From Clostridium sp. Marseille-Q2269 (GTDB lineage: Bacteria > Bacillota > Clostridia > Clostridiales > Clostridiaceae), in contig NZ_CALSFS010000005.1 of NCBI RefSeq assembly GCF_943736985.1, positions 124,001 through 188,000 of the forward strand: 64,000 nucleotides of DNA, given 5' to 3'. Positions within the stretch are counted from its first letter, which is position 1, and every line of letters begins with the position of its first letter. Position numbers and translations under genes: made by a program. Positions 18,735 to 27,564 of the stretch are shown piece by piece. The notes under the pieces are model-generated. The model ran no database searches and had not been told where the DNA came from. It worked only from the letters and a program-made list of their open reading frames with translations.

Positions 18735-18764
18735 AAATATAAAAATTCCAAGGAGAGAACCTAT

Positions 18765-19352
18765 ATGAAGAAAGTAAAATTCAAAGGCAGTGCTATGTTA
18801 AATCCCGTACCAGTAGCACTAATAACTACTAAAAGCAAAGAAAAAACTAATGTATTTACTGTAGGTTGGATTGGAACCGCCTGTACCAAACCGCCTATAA
18901 TAAGCATAGCTATAAGACCTGAACGACTTTCTTTTGAGTATTTAAAAAATAATCCAGAATTAGTAGTTAATTTACCATCTAACAATCTTGTTAGAGCAGT
19001 GGATTACTGTGGTGTGCGTTCTGGTAAAACTAATGATAAAATAAAAGAATGCAATTTTACACTTAAGGATTCAGATGAGATAAATGTACCATACATAGAA
19101 GAGTGTCCTATAAATTTAGAGTGTAAAGTTATAAACATACTGCCTTTAGGAACTCATCATTTATTCTTATGTGAAATACTTTTCACTAATATAAATAATG
19201 AACTACTAGATGAGAAAGGTAAAATCCATTTTGAAAAAGCAAACTTGATTTCATACTCTCACGGGGAGTACTATGCTTTACCTCAAAAATCTTTAGGTAA
19301 ATTTGGATACTCTGTACAAAAAAAGAATAAAAAGAAGAAGTTTAATAGATAA
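18765..19352 (+). CDS. Flavin reductase-like FMN-binding protein (flavoredoxin family)
   Basis: 195 residues. N-terminal pattern GSAMLNPVPVALITTKSKEK followed by NVFTVGWIGTACTKPPIISI is that of the flavin_reduct/flavoredoxin split-barrel, which binds FMN and moves electrons from NAD(P)H or Fe-S donors. The C-terminal HGEYYALPQKSLGKFGYSV is typical of clostridial members. SD AAGGAGAG precedes the ATG. Separated from queT by 30 bases, so possibly on the same riboswitch-controlled transcript, though a link to queuosine is not known. Confidence 0.85.
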   Translation: MKKVKFKGSAMLNPVPVALITTKSKEKTNVFTVGWIGTACTKPPIISIAIRPERLSFEYLKNNPELVVNLPSNNLVRAVDYCGVRSGKTNDKIKECNFTLKDSDEINVPYIEECPINLECKVINILPLGTHHLFLCEILFTNINNELLDEKGKIHFEKANLISYSHGEYYALPQKSLGKFGYSVQKKNKKKKFNR

Positions 19353-19408
19353 TTTTTATTATGTTCTAAAAATTCCCTGCATACATTAGTATAAAAGGGG
19401 GTTTTTTT

Positions 19409-19567
19409 ATGTCCAATTTCAAAAAGCTATTTTATACATTAATTTTTATACTTATAATAGAAATTATTTTAATATTCCTATCACATCATATAAATAAAAA
19501 AATAGACACTAATACAATAGAGTCCAATATGATGTGTTCTAAATTATATGAAATAACAAAGTTCTGA
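19409..19567 (+). CDS. Small single-span membrane protein
   Basis: 52 residues: a short basic start (MSNFKK), one hydrophobic span of about 18-20 residues (LFYTLIFILIIEIILIFL), and a polar tail. AGGGGG lies 8 bases before the ATG and a terminator follows the stop at once. This supports a real gene. No family recognised. Confidence 0.5.
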   Translation: MSNFKKLFYTLIFILIIEIILIFLSHHINKKIDTNTIESNMMCSKLYEITKF

Positions 19568-19570
19568 AAT

Positions 19571-19598
19571 AACCTATTTTTATAAAAATAGGTTTATT
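19571..19598 (+). terminator. Terminator hairpin
   Basis: Perfect 12-base arms, AACCTATTTTTA paired with TAAAAATAGGTT, starting 4 bases after the small membrane protein stop. Confidence 0.65.
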
Positions 19599-19752
19599 CA
19601 TTGTATAGTGAAAATATAAATTTAGTAATACAATACATACATTGGGACATGATAATATTTCACTATAAAGTAATTATAAATATCCCTCTTATAAAAATCA
19701 TGGGTAGAACTTATAAAATAAGCTCCCCCCACATAAATTTGTAAAAATAGTT

Positions 19753-20628
19753 TTACACAATAACTTGTTTAACTTTGTTTTTTAAAGCTGATTTTATCAT
19801 TATTGCTGCAGTATAAAGCACTACTAATATAACTATCCAACGCAATATACCCATTGGTAGAGATTTAACTAAAAATGCAGCTATTAAAACTCCAACAGAT
19901 CCTGCTAAACTCATTGAAACACTAGCTTTTCTATTATAGGCACCTTCCTTAACAAATTTAGCTGATGCTGGAGGCATTAAAAATGCACAAGATCCCATCA
20001 TTATAGGAAATGCAACCTTTGGTGACATTCCTAACATAAACACTAATGCCATACAAGGTGCGTATAGTCCTATTCCTGCTGTCATTAGAGCTCCTAGTAT
20101 AAAATTTATTACTACTGCAATTATCAATTTTGTTCCCTGTAATTCTATGGCATCACCACCACCTGGCATCCAATTCATTTGGCTTGCAAGCATAAAATAA
20201 GCTGTTACTAATAAAGCACATCCCATTGTAAGCTGTATTATTTTCTCTGGAAGCTTTGATACTATTCCTGCTCCTATGATGGCTCCTACAGCTGCTGCAA
20301 CTAGCATAGATATTAAAGTTACAGATTCTACTTCTATAATTTTTATAAATATTATAGCTTCTATTAAAACTGGGATTGTATTAGCAGAATTTAAAGTACC
20401 TGGTAATATTCTATCTTCTGTTTGCTTTGTTATTTTTAGCAAAGCAGTTTGAGGTGCAAATGCCCCTATACCTAAAACATCAAAGAAGTTAACTATAAAC
20501 CCTATAAATGCTGTCTTTCCCCAAGACACATCTTCTAAATTATCTTTGTGTTTTATAAAGTCTCTAAGTAGTATAATTCCAAACCACACTGCTAGGATTA
20601 TTAATGCTAGCCATATAGTTTTTACCAT
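19753..20628 (-). CDS. TSUP family (TauE/SafE) membrane exporter
   Basis: 291 residues with about eight membrane segments in two similar halves; the half-repeat signatures FIGFIVNFFDVLGIGAFAPQ and GALMTAGIGLYAPCMALVFM are typical of TauE/SafE/YfcA permeases. These move sulfite, sulfonates or organosulfur anions; the substrate here is not shown. SD GGAGAG precedes the ATG. It follows ppnP by 30 bases on the same strand. Confidence 0.85.
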   Translation of the reverse strand: MVKTIWLALIILAVWFGIILLRDFIKHKDNLEDVSWGKTAFIGFIVNFFDVLGIGAFAPQTALLKITKQTEDRILPGTLNSANTIPVLIEAIIFIKIIEVESVTLISMLVAAAVGAIIGAGIVSKLPEKIIQLTMGCALLVTAYFMLASQMNWMPGGGDAIELQGTKLIIAVVINFILGALMTAGIGLYAPCMALVFMLGMSPKVAFPIMMGSCAFLMPPASAKFVKEGAYNRKASVSMSLAGSVGVLIAAFLVKSLPMGILRWIVILVVLYTAAIMIKSALKNKVKQVIV

Positions 20629-20658
20629 TTGTATCTCTCCTCTTTATCCTTAGTAAGA

Positions 20659-20937
20659 TTATTTATAAAAACATATATAGGCTGTTTGTTCTTCAATTTT
20701 TACATTAAATTTTTGGTTTGGTTCTACTGTAAATGTTTCGTTTTTACCGAATTGTTGCCAATTACTCTCTTCAGGTAATTTAACTGTCATCTTTCCACTA
20801 ATTACTGTCATATATTCTTTTTTTGATGTAGAAAATTTATATTCACCTACATCCATTAACCCTATAGTAGCTTCTCCTTCTTCATTGTTAAAGCTCATAG
20901 ATTTTACCTTACCATCAAAATACTCATTTATTCTCAT
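20659..20937 (-). CDS. ppnP: Pyrimidine/purine nucleoside phosphorylase PpnP
   Basis: 92 residues, near the family length of about 94. A single cupin barrel: EGEATIGLMDVGEYKFSTSKKEYMTVISG and PEESNWQQFGKNETFTVEPN are conserved PpnP (DUF1255) stretches. The family cleaves many nucleosides with phosphate to base and ribose-1-phosphate. GGAGG lies just before the ATG. Sits between proC (beyond a terminator) and the TSUP exporter. Confidence 0.9.
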   Translation of the reverse strand: MRINEYFDGKVKSMSFNNEEGEATIGLMDVGEYKFSTSKKEYMTVISGKMTVKLPEESNWQQFGKNETFTVEPNQKFNVKIEEQTAYICFYK

Positions 20938-21010
20938 TTTTACCCTCCATAAATTTCAGAATACGATTAATATTCTGATTATTTTTTCTTCTGTTTTTAA
21001 TATATTTTAA

Positions 21011-21052
21011 TTACTTTGTTGTCCTATTGTTTTGAATAGAACAACAAAGTAA
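21011..21052. terminator. Terminator between proC and ppnP
   Basis: Arms of 18 bases (21011-21028 and 21035-21052) with one mismatch and a 6-base loop. Confidence 0.75.
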
Positions 21053-21064
21053 CTATTGTCTTTA

Positions 21065-21871
21065 TTATTTAGACATTTCTTTAGATTTTTTTACACAATC
21101 TTTAATAGCCTCTATAACAGCATTTCTAAGTCCACATTTTTCAAGAGTTGCTACTGCTTCAATTGTAGTTCCTCCTGGTGAACAAACCATATCTTTTAAT
21201 GCACCTGGATGCATTCCTGTTTCTAAAACCATTTTAGCTGATCCTAATACTGCTTGTGCTGCAAATTTGTATGCTTTATCTCTTGGCATTCCTTCTAATA
21301 CAGCTGCATCTGCCATAGCTTCTATAAACATATATACATATGCTGGAGCTGATCCACTCACTCCTGTTACTGCATCCATTAATTTTTCTCCTACTATTTC
21401 AGCTTTTCCAAAGCTTTCGAATATACTTATAATTTCTTCTATCTCTTCTTTAGAAACTAGATCATTAGGACATATAGCAGCCATTCCTTCTCCAACTAAT
21501 GCAGGAGTATTTGGCATTACTCTAACTATCTTTATTCTTGTTCCAAACATATTTTCTGTATCTTCCAATGATTTGCCTGCTGCTATAGTAACTACTATAA
21601 CATCTTTTTTAACATTATCTTTTATCTGTTTTATTACTATCGGATATAAATTTGGTTTTACAGATAAAACTAATATATCCACTTCTTTAGCTAATTCATT
21701 ACTATCTGTTGTTACTCTAACCCCAAATTTTTCTTTTGCAGATTCTAATGATTTTTCATTTAAGTCTGCCAATACAATATTATGTGGAGTAACTAATTTT
21801 GAATTAACTATTCCTCCAACCATTGCCTTCCCCATGTTTCCAGCACCAATAAAACCTATTACTTTATTCAT
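21065..21871 (-). CDS. proC: Pyrroline-5-carboxylate reductase
   Basis: 268 residues. N-terminal Rossmann motif GFIGAGNMGKAM binds NAD(P)H. The C-terminal P5CR dimerisation signature is VTGVSGSAPAYVYMFIEAMADAAV...GMHPGALKDMVCSPGGTTIEAV. Reduces pyrroline-5-carboxylate to proline. It lies downstream of hypD on the same strand: HypD dehydrates trans-4-hydroxyproline to pyrroline-5-carboxylate, so the two form a hydroxyproline-to-proline route. A hairpin lies between them. SD AGGAGG precedes the ATG. Confidence 0.95.
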   Translation of the reverse strand: MNKVIGFIGAGNMGKAMVGGIVNSKLVTPHNIVLADLNEKSLESAKEKFGVRVTTDSNELAKEVDILVLSVKPNLYPIVIKQIKDNVKKDVIVVTIAAGKSLEDTENMFGTRIKIVRVMPNTPALVGEGMAAICPNDLVSKEEIEEIISIFESFGKAEIVGEKLMDAVTGVSGSAPAYVYMFIEAMADAAVLEGMPRDKAYKFAAQAVLGSAKMVLETGMHPGALKDMVCSPGGTTIEAVATLEKCGLRNAVIEAIKDCVKKSKEMSK

Positions 21872-21900
21872 ATATACTTCCTCCTAGTGTAAATTTGTTA

Positions 21901-21943
21901 CTAAGAGAAAGAACCAAATTATATATTTAGTTCCTTCTCCTAG
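21901..21943 (-). terminator. Hairpin between hypD and proC
   Basis: 19-base arms with three positions that pair as G-U only on the minus strand, so the structure belongs to the minus transcript. It may end or attenuate transcription after hypD. Confidence 0.55.
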
Positions 21944-21980
21944 TTTTTATTTTTAGTTATATTATATTTTAAACTAATTT

Positions 21981-24344
21981 CTAGTTAAAATCTTGTTCTG
22001 TTCTTTCTATAATTTCATTTTGTAGAACTTTATCTAGGTTATTGAAGTAATCACTATATCCTGCAACACGTACTATCAAATCTTTATATTCATCTGGATT
22101 TTCTTGAGCTTTCAATAAAGTTTCCTTATTTACAACATTAAATTGAATATGATGTCCATCCATTGTAAAATAAGCTCTTACTAAATTAGCCATATTATCT
22201 ATTCCTTCTTCACCTTGAACTACTGAAGGAGTAAATTTTTGATTTAGTAATGTTCCACCTGTTCTTAGATGATCCATTTTTGATGCTGATTTTACAACTG
22301 ATGTTGGTCCATTTATATCTGCTCCCTTTGATGGAGAAATGCCTTCTGATACTGGCAAATGAGCTTTTCTTCCATCTGGAGTAGCATTTATAACTGACCC
22401 AAAGTAAACATGACATGTTGTAGGAAGCATATCTATTCTGTAGCATCCACCTCTACCGTTAGGCCTTCCATTTACTTCATTATAATAAGCATCAAAAGTT
22501 TCTTGCATTATTTCATCAGCATAATCATCATCATTACCATATTTAGGAGTTTTATTTCTAACTAAATTATATACATCTTCATGTCCTTCAAAGTTAGTCT
22601 TTAATGATTCTATTAGTTCTTCCATTGTTATATTCTTTTCATCAAAAACTTGATATTTAATTGCTGATAAACTATCTGTAATTGTACCTATACCAACACC
22701 TTGAATATAACTAGTGTTGTATCTTGCTCCACCTGCATTGTAATCTTTTCCCTTTGATATACAATCATCTATAACAACTGATAAAAATGGTGCAGGCATT
22801 AGTGTAGCATATAATCTTTCTATAACTCTATTTCCATTTACTTTTATATCAATAAAATGTTTAAGTTGCTTTTTAAACGCATCAAACAGTTCTTCATAAG
22901 TTGTTAATGTAGTTATATCTCCTGTTTTAATACCTATTTGTTTTCCTGTTTGAGAATCAATACCATTAAATAATGTTACTTCTAATATTTTTGGTAAATT
23001 CAAATATCCTGTTAATATATAAGCTTCTTTACCAAAAGCACCGGTCTCAACACAACCACTATTTCCGCCACATCTAGCATCCTCTATAGACTTACCTGCC
23101 CTTATTAATTCCTGAACAACTGCATCTGCATTGAATATTGATGGTTGCCCCCATCCTTTTCTTATAACTTCGCAAGCTTTCTTTAAGAATCTTTGTGGAG
23201 TTTTTTTGCTTATTTGAACATTGGAACTTGGTTGTAATAACCTCATTTCATCTATTACTTCAAGTACTAAATAACTTACATCATTAACTCCATCTGATCC
23301 ATCTTTCTTCATACCACCGCTATTTATATTTGCAAAATCAGTATAAGTTCCACTTTCTTTTAATGTTATACCAACTTTTGGTGGTGCTGGTTGATTGTTA
23401 AACTTAACCCAGAAGCATTGTAATAACTCTCTAGCTTGTTCTCTATCTAAAATTCCTTCTTCTACTTCTTTTTCATAGAATGGATATAAGTGTTGATCTA
23501 ATCTTCCAGGATTAAATGCATCCCAAGGATTTAATTCGGAAATTACGCACAAATGAACGAACCAATACATTTGAAGTGCTTCTCTAAAAGTTCTTGGAGC
23601 ATGAGCCGGTACCCAACTACACACTTCAGATATTTCCATAAGTTCTTTCCTTCTTATTGAATCTGTCTCTTTTTCTGCTAATTTAGCTGCATATTCTGAA
23701 TAACGCTTTCCATAAATAATTATAGCATCACAAGCTATATCCATAGCATCTAATTGTTCTTTTTTATCTAAAGCTTCATCATCATTTAAATAGTCTAATT
23801 TACTTATAGCTTCTTTTATTTCTTCTTTTATATCTAAGAAGCCCATTCTATAATATTTATCCCCACCTGCTGTGTGTCCAGGTCCCCTTTGTTCCATAAA
23901 TTCAGTAAATATTCCTGCTTCGTAACATGCTTTCCATTCTGGAGTCATTTTGTCTAATATTTTATGTCTCATAGATCTTTTTTCCCAAAAAGGAATAATA
24001 AGTTCTTCTTGTATTTTTTTATCTTCATCAGTTGTTTTAAAACTTATTTTCTCACGTTTATCCATTATATCAAAGTCTTCTACTGTATGACAGCACAATT
24101 CAGGATAAGTTGGCGTAGCAGCTGCAGCTTCTCCTCTTTCACCTACTATAAGTTCTCCATCATATATGCAAAGTTCTTTTCTTTCCATTAATTCTTTTAA
24201 AACTAATGCTCTTAATACTGGTATTGAAACAGTTCCTTCATATTTTTTATAAACATCAGTAACTATTTTAGTTCTTTCCATAGAGATACGTGGTATAGCA
24301 TTTAAGCTTTCTTCCCTTAACTTTTTAACTCTGTCTGTCATCAT
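21981..24344 (-). CDS. hypD: trans-4-Hydroxy-L-proline dehydratase (glycyl radical enzyme)
   Basis: 787 residues, family length. The active-site cysteine is Cys431 in GGNSGCVETGAFG, and the glycyl radical is Gly762 in VRVAGYSDYF, 25 residues from the C-terminus. The GCVETG context and the proC neighbour fit HypD rather than pyruvate formate-lyase or diol dehydratases. It removes water from 4-hydroxyproline by radical chemistry, giving pyrroline-5-carboxylate; cytoplasmic and oxygen-sensitive. The activating enzyme gene ends 6 bases before it. Collagen-derived hydroxyproline would be the natural substrate. A different glycyl-radical dehydratase activity is possible but less likely. Confidence 0.9.
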   Translation of the reverse strand: MMTDRVKKLREESLNAIPRISMERTKIVTDVYKKYEGTVSIPVLRALVLKELMERKELCIYDGELIVGERGEAAAATPTYPELCCHTVEDFDIMDKREKISFKTTDEDKKIQEELIIPFWEKRSMRHKILDKMTPEWKACYEAGIFTEFMEQRGPGHTAGGDKYYRMGFLDIKEEIKEAISKLDYLNDDEALDKKEQLDAMDIACDAIIIYGKRYSEYAAKLAEKETDSIRRKELMEISEVCSWVPAHAPRTFREALQMYWFVHLCVISELNPWDAFNPGRLDQHLYPFYEKEVEEGILDREQARELLQCFWVKFNNQPAPPKVGITLKESGTYTDFANINSGGMKKDGSDGVNDVSYLVLEVIDEMRLLQPSSNVQISKKTPQRFLKKACEVIRKGWGQPSIFNADAVVQELIRAGKSIEDARCGGNSGCVETGAFGKEAYILTGYLNLPKILEVTLFNGIDSQTGKQIGIKTGDITTLTTYEELFDAFKKQLKHFIDIKVNGNRVIERLYATLMPAPFLSVVIDDCISKGKDYNAGGARYNTSYIQGVGIGTITDSLSAIKYQVFDEKNITMEELIESLKTNFEGHEDVYNLVRNKTPKYGNDDDYADEIMQETFDAYYNEVNGRPNGRGGCYRIDMLPTTCHVYFGSVINATPDGRKAHLPVSEGISPSKGADINGPTSVVKSASKMDHLRTGGTLLNQKFTPSVVQGEEGIDNMANLVRAYFTMDGHHIQFNVVNKETLLKAQENPDEYKDLIVRVAGYSDYFNNLDKVLQNEIIERTEQDFN

Positions 24345-24350
24345 AATTAA

Positions 24351-25253
24351 TTAACCCCCTATTTTTACTTTAATTCCAGCTTTTTTAAATTTTTCTGCTA
24401 TGTCATCCATTTTATTATCTGATGGCTTTTCATCACCTGTTAATTTATATTCCATCTTGAGTCTTTTATATTTATCCATACCCATTTTATGATATGGCAA
24501 TAAATTTACTTGAATTAAATTTAACTTTGATACAAACTTAATTGTTTCATCTATATTTTCATTGTCATCGTTTACCCCGGTTATTATTGGTATTCTTAAA
24601 TAAATATTATGTCCGTATTTAGACAACATCTCTAAATTATTTAGTATAAGTGTATTTTCTACTCCTGTATATTTTTTATGAATTTCATTATTCATTGATT
24701 TTAAGTCGTATAAAAATAAATCTACCTTATATCTTATTTTGTCAAACTTATCCCAGGATGCATATCCACTAGTATCTATAGTAGTATGTATCCCTCTCAT
24801 TTTACAGGCTTCTAAAATTTCATTTATGAAATCTGCATGGAGCATTGGTTCCCCCCCAGAAAATGTAACTCCACCACCGGATTCTTCATAAAACACTTCA
24901 TCTTTTATTACTTCTTTTATTATTTCTTTTGCTGTAAGATCTTTTCCTACATACTCTCTTGCGTTACTAGGACAGAAATCTGTACACTTACCACAAAATT
25001 TACATTTTTCTTCATCTACCATTGGAATGTTATCTTTTATTTCTATGGCTTTTTGTGGACATCTTTTGGCACAAACACCACAAGATGTGCATCTTTCTTT
25101 AAAAAACATTATTTCATGTTCTTTTCTTTGTGTTTCAGGATTATGACACCACCAGCAATTTAATGGACATCCTTTAAAAAATACAGTAGTTCGTATTCCT
25201 GGTCCATCATGAACAGAAAATTTTTGAATGTTAACAATAGTACTTTTTTTCAA
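24351..25253 (-). CDS. hypE: Glycyl-radical enzyme activating enzyme for HypD
   Basis: 300 residues. Radical SAM motif CX3CX2C at Cys29, Cys33 and Cys36 (GCPLNCWWCHNPE). An inserted ferredoxin-like region at about residues 52-100 has two CX2CX2CX3C sets (CTSCGVCAKRC and CKFCGKCTDFC), the hallmark of dehydratase-type activases. GGGVTFSGGEP follows. Uses S-adenosylmethionine to make the glycine radical on HypD; the next gene starts 6 bases after its stop. Confidence 0.92.
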   Translation of the reverse strand: MKKSTIVNIQKFSVHDGPGIRTTVFFKGCPLNCWWCHNPETQRKEHEIMFFKERCTSCGVCAKRCPQKAIEIKDNIPMVDEEKCKFCGKCTDFCPSNAREYVGKDLTAKEIIKEVIKDEVFYEESGGGVTFSGGEPMLHADFINEILEACKMRGIHTTIDTSGYASWDKFDKIRYKVDLFLYDLKSMNNEIHKKYTGVENTLILNNLEMLSKYGHNIYLRIPIITGVNDDNENIDETIKFVSKLNLIQVNLLPYHKMGMDKYKRLKMEYKLTGDEKPSDNKMDDIAEKFKKAGIKVKIGG

Positions 25254-25292
25254 GTAAATCCACCCCCAAAATATTGCTTTCTAAAAACTACT

Positions 25293-25871
25293 TTATTGAT
25301 TTTTAATATTCTCTTCTTTAAACATATTAGGAGTATGCACTGTTAACAATTTTACAGGTTTACTAGTATAGTTTGCCCAATTATGATTTATACTTGAATC
25401 ATAATGAGCACTGTCTCCAGGATATAACTCCTGTTGATCATCGTTGATAAATAATGTAAGTATGCCTTCCAATACATACACAAATTCTTCTCCTTTATGT
25501 TGATAAGAAATAATATTTTCTTTGTTATCTGTAGGAAGTATCTCTATTAATCTTGGTAAAACAGTCTTATTTTCTAAATCATTACTAAGATTATATTTTA
25601 TGAATCTATTATTCTCTACTTGTAGTATTTCTCTTTCATAGCTTCTAAGAACTATTTTCTTATTCTTCTTAGGAGTTTGAAAAAAATATGTTAAATCTAT
25701 ATCCAACTCTTTAGCTATTTTACTTAATGAATCTATAGCTACAGTTGTTAGCCCTCTTTCTAATTGTGACAGAAATCCTATTGAAAGGTTTGTTCTTTCA
25801 CTTAATTCTTTCAACGTTAATTTTTTGTTAGTTCTTAATTTTTTTATTTTTTTACCTATATCTTCAATCAT
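25293..25871 (-). CDS. XRE/cupin transcriptional regulator of the hydroxyproline genes
   Basis: 192 residues. Helix-turn-helix at residues 8-62 (LKELSERTNLSIGFLSQLERG), cupin_2 sensor domain at about 115-185 (HKGEEFVYVLEGILTLFINDDQQELYPGDSAHYDSSINHNW). Members sense small metabolites through the cupin and repress or activate neighbouring genes. It lies 39 bases before the activase gene on the same strand, so it is probably an operon-specific and self-controlling regulator. The ligand is unknown; hydroxyproline or proline is a guess from context. Confidence 0.85.
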   Translation of the reverse strand: MIEDIGKKIKKLRTNKKLTLKELSERTNLSIGFLSQLERGLTTVAIDSLSKIAKELDIDLTYFFQTPKKNKKIVLRSYEREILQVENNRFIKYNLSNDLENKTVLPRLIEILPTDNKENIISYQHKGEEFVYVLEGILTLFINDDQQELYPGDSAHYDSSINHNWANYTSKPVKLLTVHTPNMFKEENIKNQ

Positions 25872-26448
25872 TGTTAATCTCCTTAATATTCAATTTTATA
25901 TAATATATTATTATATCACAGAAAATAATCAACAATTAATTTTATAAATATGAATACTTTTTAGTATAGGTTAAAAATATTATTTCATATAAAATTTATC
26001 TAAAGATAATATCTGTTTTTAATTAATATTCCGACTTTTTTTAATATTAGTTGTCATTACTTAAATACTGCTATCATATATTTAATTGTTAAAATATTAT
26101 TAATCTCTACATTTCAAATTATAATCTATTATATATATAAAGTCTAGCATTTTTTTGATAATTATTAAACAAATTTTCATCATCATGAAAACATAATTTA
26201 TTACATTATAATAATAACTAATTAATAATTAAATTCCATATTATTTTTTCTCTTGAAATAATTACCAATACTATACTAACAAATAGTCTCTTATTTATAC
26301 AGCCTGTACTTATCTATATAAATTATCTTTTATGTGCTTAATTATACTTTTAGTATTTGCTAAATGATTGTTTTTCTATAATTTAAAATTATTACCTATA
26401 CTAAAAAAACTATTGATACTTTATATATCAATAGTTTTAACCATTTAT
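25872..26448. other. 577-base AT-rich intergenic region
   Basis: No frame with a ribosome site was found on either strand. It should hold the promoter of the XRE/cupin gene at its left end and a terminator (26406-26436) at its right end. Confidence 0.5.
26406..26436 (-). terminator. Terminator of the AAA-VWA operon
   Basis: Arms AAAACTATTGATA and TATCAATAGTTTT around a short loop, just after the stop of the HhH-BRCT gene. Confidence 0.7.
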
Positions 26449-27177
26449 TTAGTATTTAATTTTATTATTTTCCTTAATTTCTTTTAATATATCTATTAAT
26501 TGACGCTCTGATATTAGTCTAGTGTTATATTTTTTTGCATCCATCATTTTAGTAGCATTAGCTAAATCTCCAAACACTAGATAATCTACATCCTTTGTAA
26601 CATTGTCTACAACTATACAATTAGCTTCTTTTATTATTTCTTCATAATAATTTGTAGCTTTATTTAATACTCCTGTTATAGAAAATTTATATCTTTTAAT
26701 ATCTGAATTGTGTTCATCTATGGATATTGGATTAATATACACAAATAGATTAACAAGAAAAACTTTATTTCTTTTTATACTGCTTATTATTTCCTCATTT
26801 ATACCATCTATTCTTTTTAGTCTATGGCAGTCATCATTATTTATGTCTATTACCAAATCTGTAAAATTTAAAAAAGTATTAGCAATAAGCTTTGCTTCCC
26901 TTTCTCCAACTTTGGGAATAGAAGATGCGTATATAAATTTTTCTAGGCTACAATTTTTAGCTTTATCAATAGATTTTATAAGCTTATCCACATATTCTGT
27001 TTTAAAATCATCTATTTTATATAGTTCTTCCTTTTTCAATAAAAATATATCATAAATACTATTTAAAAACCCTTGTTTAAATAAAATATTTATAGCTTCA
27101 TTATTTAACGGTTTAATGTTTAATCCTTTTTCATCAACCATATTTTTAATTTTATTTATGAATTGCATATCATCCAT
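26449..27177 (-). CDS. HhH-BRCT protein resembling the C-terminal part of DNA ligase LigA
   Basis: 242 residues. Residues about 25-140 resemble the helix-hairpin-helix repeats of NAD-dependent DNA ligase (DIFLLKKEELYKIDDFKTEYVDKLIKSIDKAK, then SIPKVGEREAKLIA). Residues 165-240 are a BRCT domain (KYKFSITGVLN...VDYLVFGDLANATKMMDAKKYNTRLISE). The adenylation and OB domains with the catalytic lysine are absent, and the start has its own ribosome site, so it is a stand-alone DNA-binding or signalling protein rather than a ligase. Last gene of a four-gene minus operon. Confidence 0.8.
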   Translation of the reverse strand: MDDMQFINKIKNMVDEKGLNIKPLNNEAINILFKQGFLNSIYDIFLLKKEELYKIDDFKTEYVDKLIKSIDKAKNCSLEKFIYASSIPKVGEREAKLIANTFLNFTDLVIDINNDDCHRLKRIDGINEEIISSIKRNKVFLVNLFVYINPISIDEHNSDIKRYKFSITGVLNKATNYYEEIIKEANCIVVDNVTKDVDYLVFGDLANATKMMDAKKYNTRLISERQLIDILKEIKENNKIKY

Positions 27178-27211
27178 GTATATCTCCCCGTCTTGTTATA
27201 ATATTTACATT

Positions 27212-27562
27212 TTAAATCTCTTTTTCTAAATTTAAGATTTTTTTTATTAAATCTTCTTTAGGTAAATTATTTAGGTCTGGTCTGTTCTTTGCTAAATAAC
27301 AATTCACACAAATATCTTCTATTAGGCTATCTTCTGGTACTTCTTCTCCGCAATTTTTACAAATTACTGTTCCAACTAGATCATCATTAGTCAATGGCTT
27401 TTTACAATTTAAGCACTGTACTACCTCATAGCCAAATTTATTATCCACTTCTTTTAAAATATTAGGCTCGTTTTCTTTTAAATCTATTATACCTGGTCTT
27501 TTTATAAAGGCTTTAAACACAGTCTTTTTGCAATACTTACAATGTTTACTCATACAAAACAC
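27212..27562 (-). CDS. Zinc-ribbon protein
   Basis: 116 residues with four CXXC-type pairs: CKYCKK, CLNCKK, CKNCGE and CVNC. This suggests two or more zinc ribbons. No catalytic motif. Start at ATG 27562, two bases after the VWA gene stop, so the pair is almost certainly translated together. Function unknown; probably an adaptor in the same system as the AAA and VWA proteins. Confidence 0.75.
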   Translation of the reverse strand: MFCMSKHCKYCKKTVFKAFIKRPGIIDLKENEPNILKEVDNKFGYEVVQCLNCKKPLTNDDLVGTVICKNCGEEVPEDSLIEDICVNCYLAKNRPDLNNLPKEDLIKKILNLEKEI

Positions 27563-27564
27563 CT

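Noticed and set aside
21267-21887. 206-codon plus-strand frame opposite proC
   Set aside because: Mirrors the strongly conserved ProC frame; low-complexity composition and no SD.
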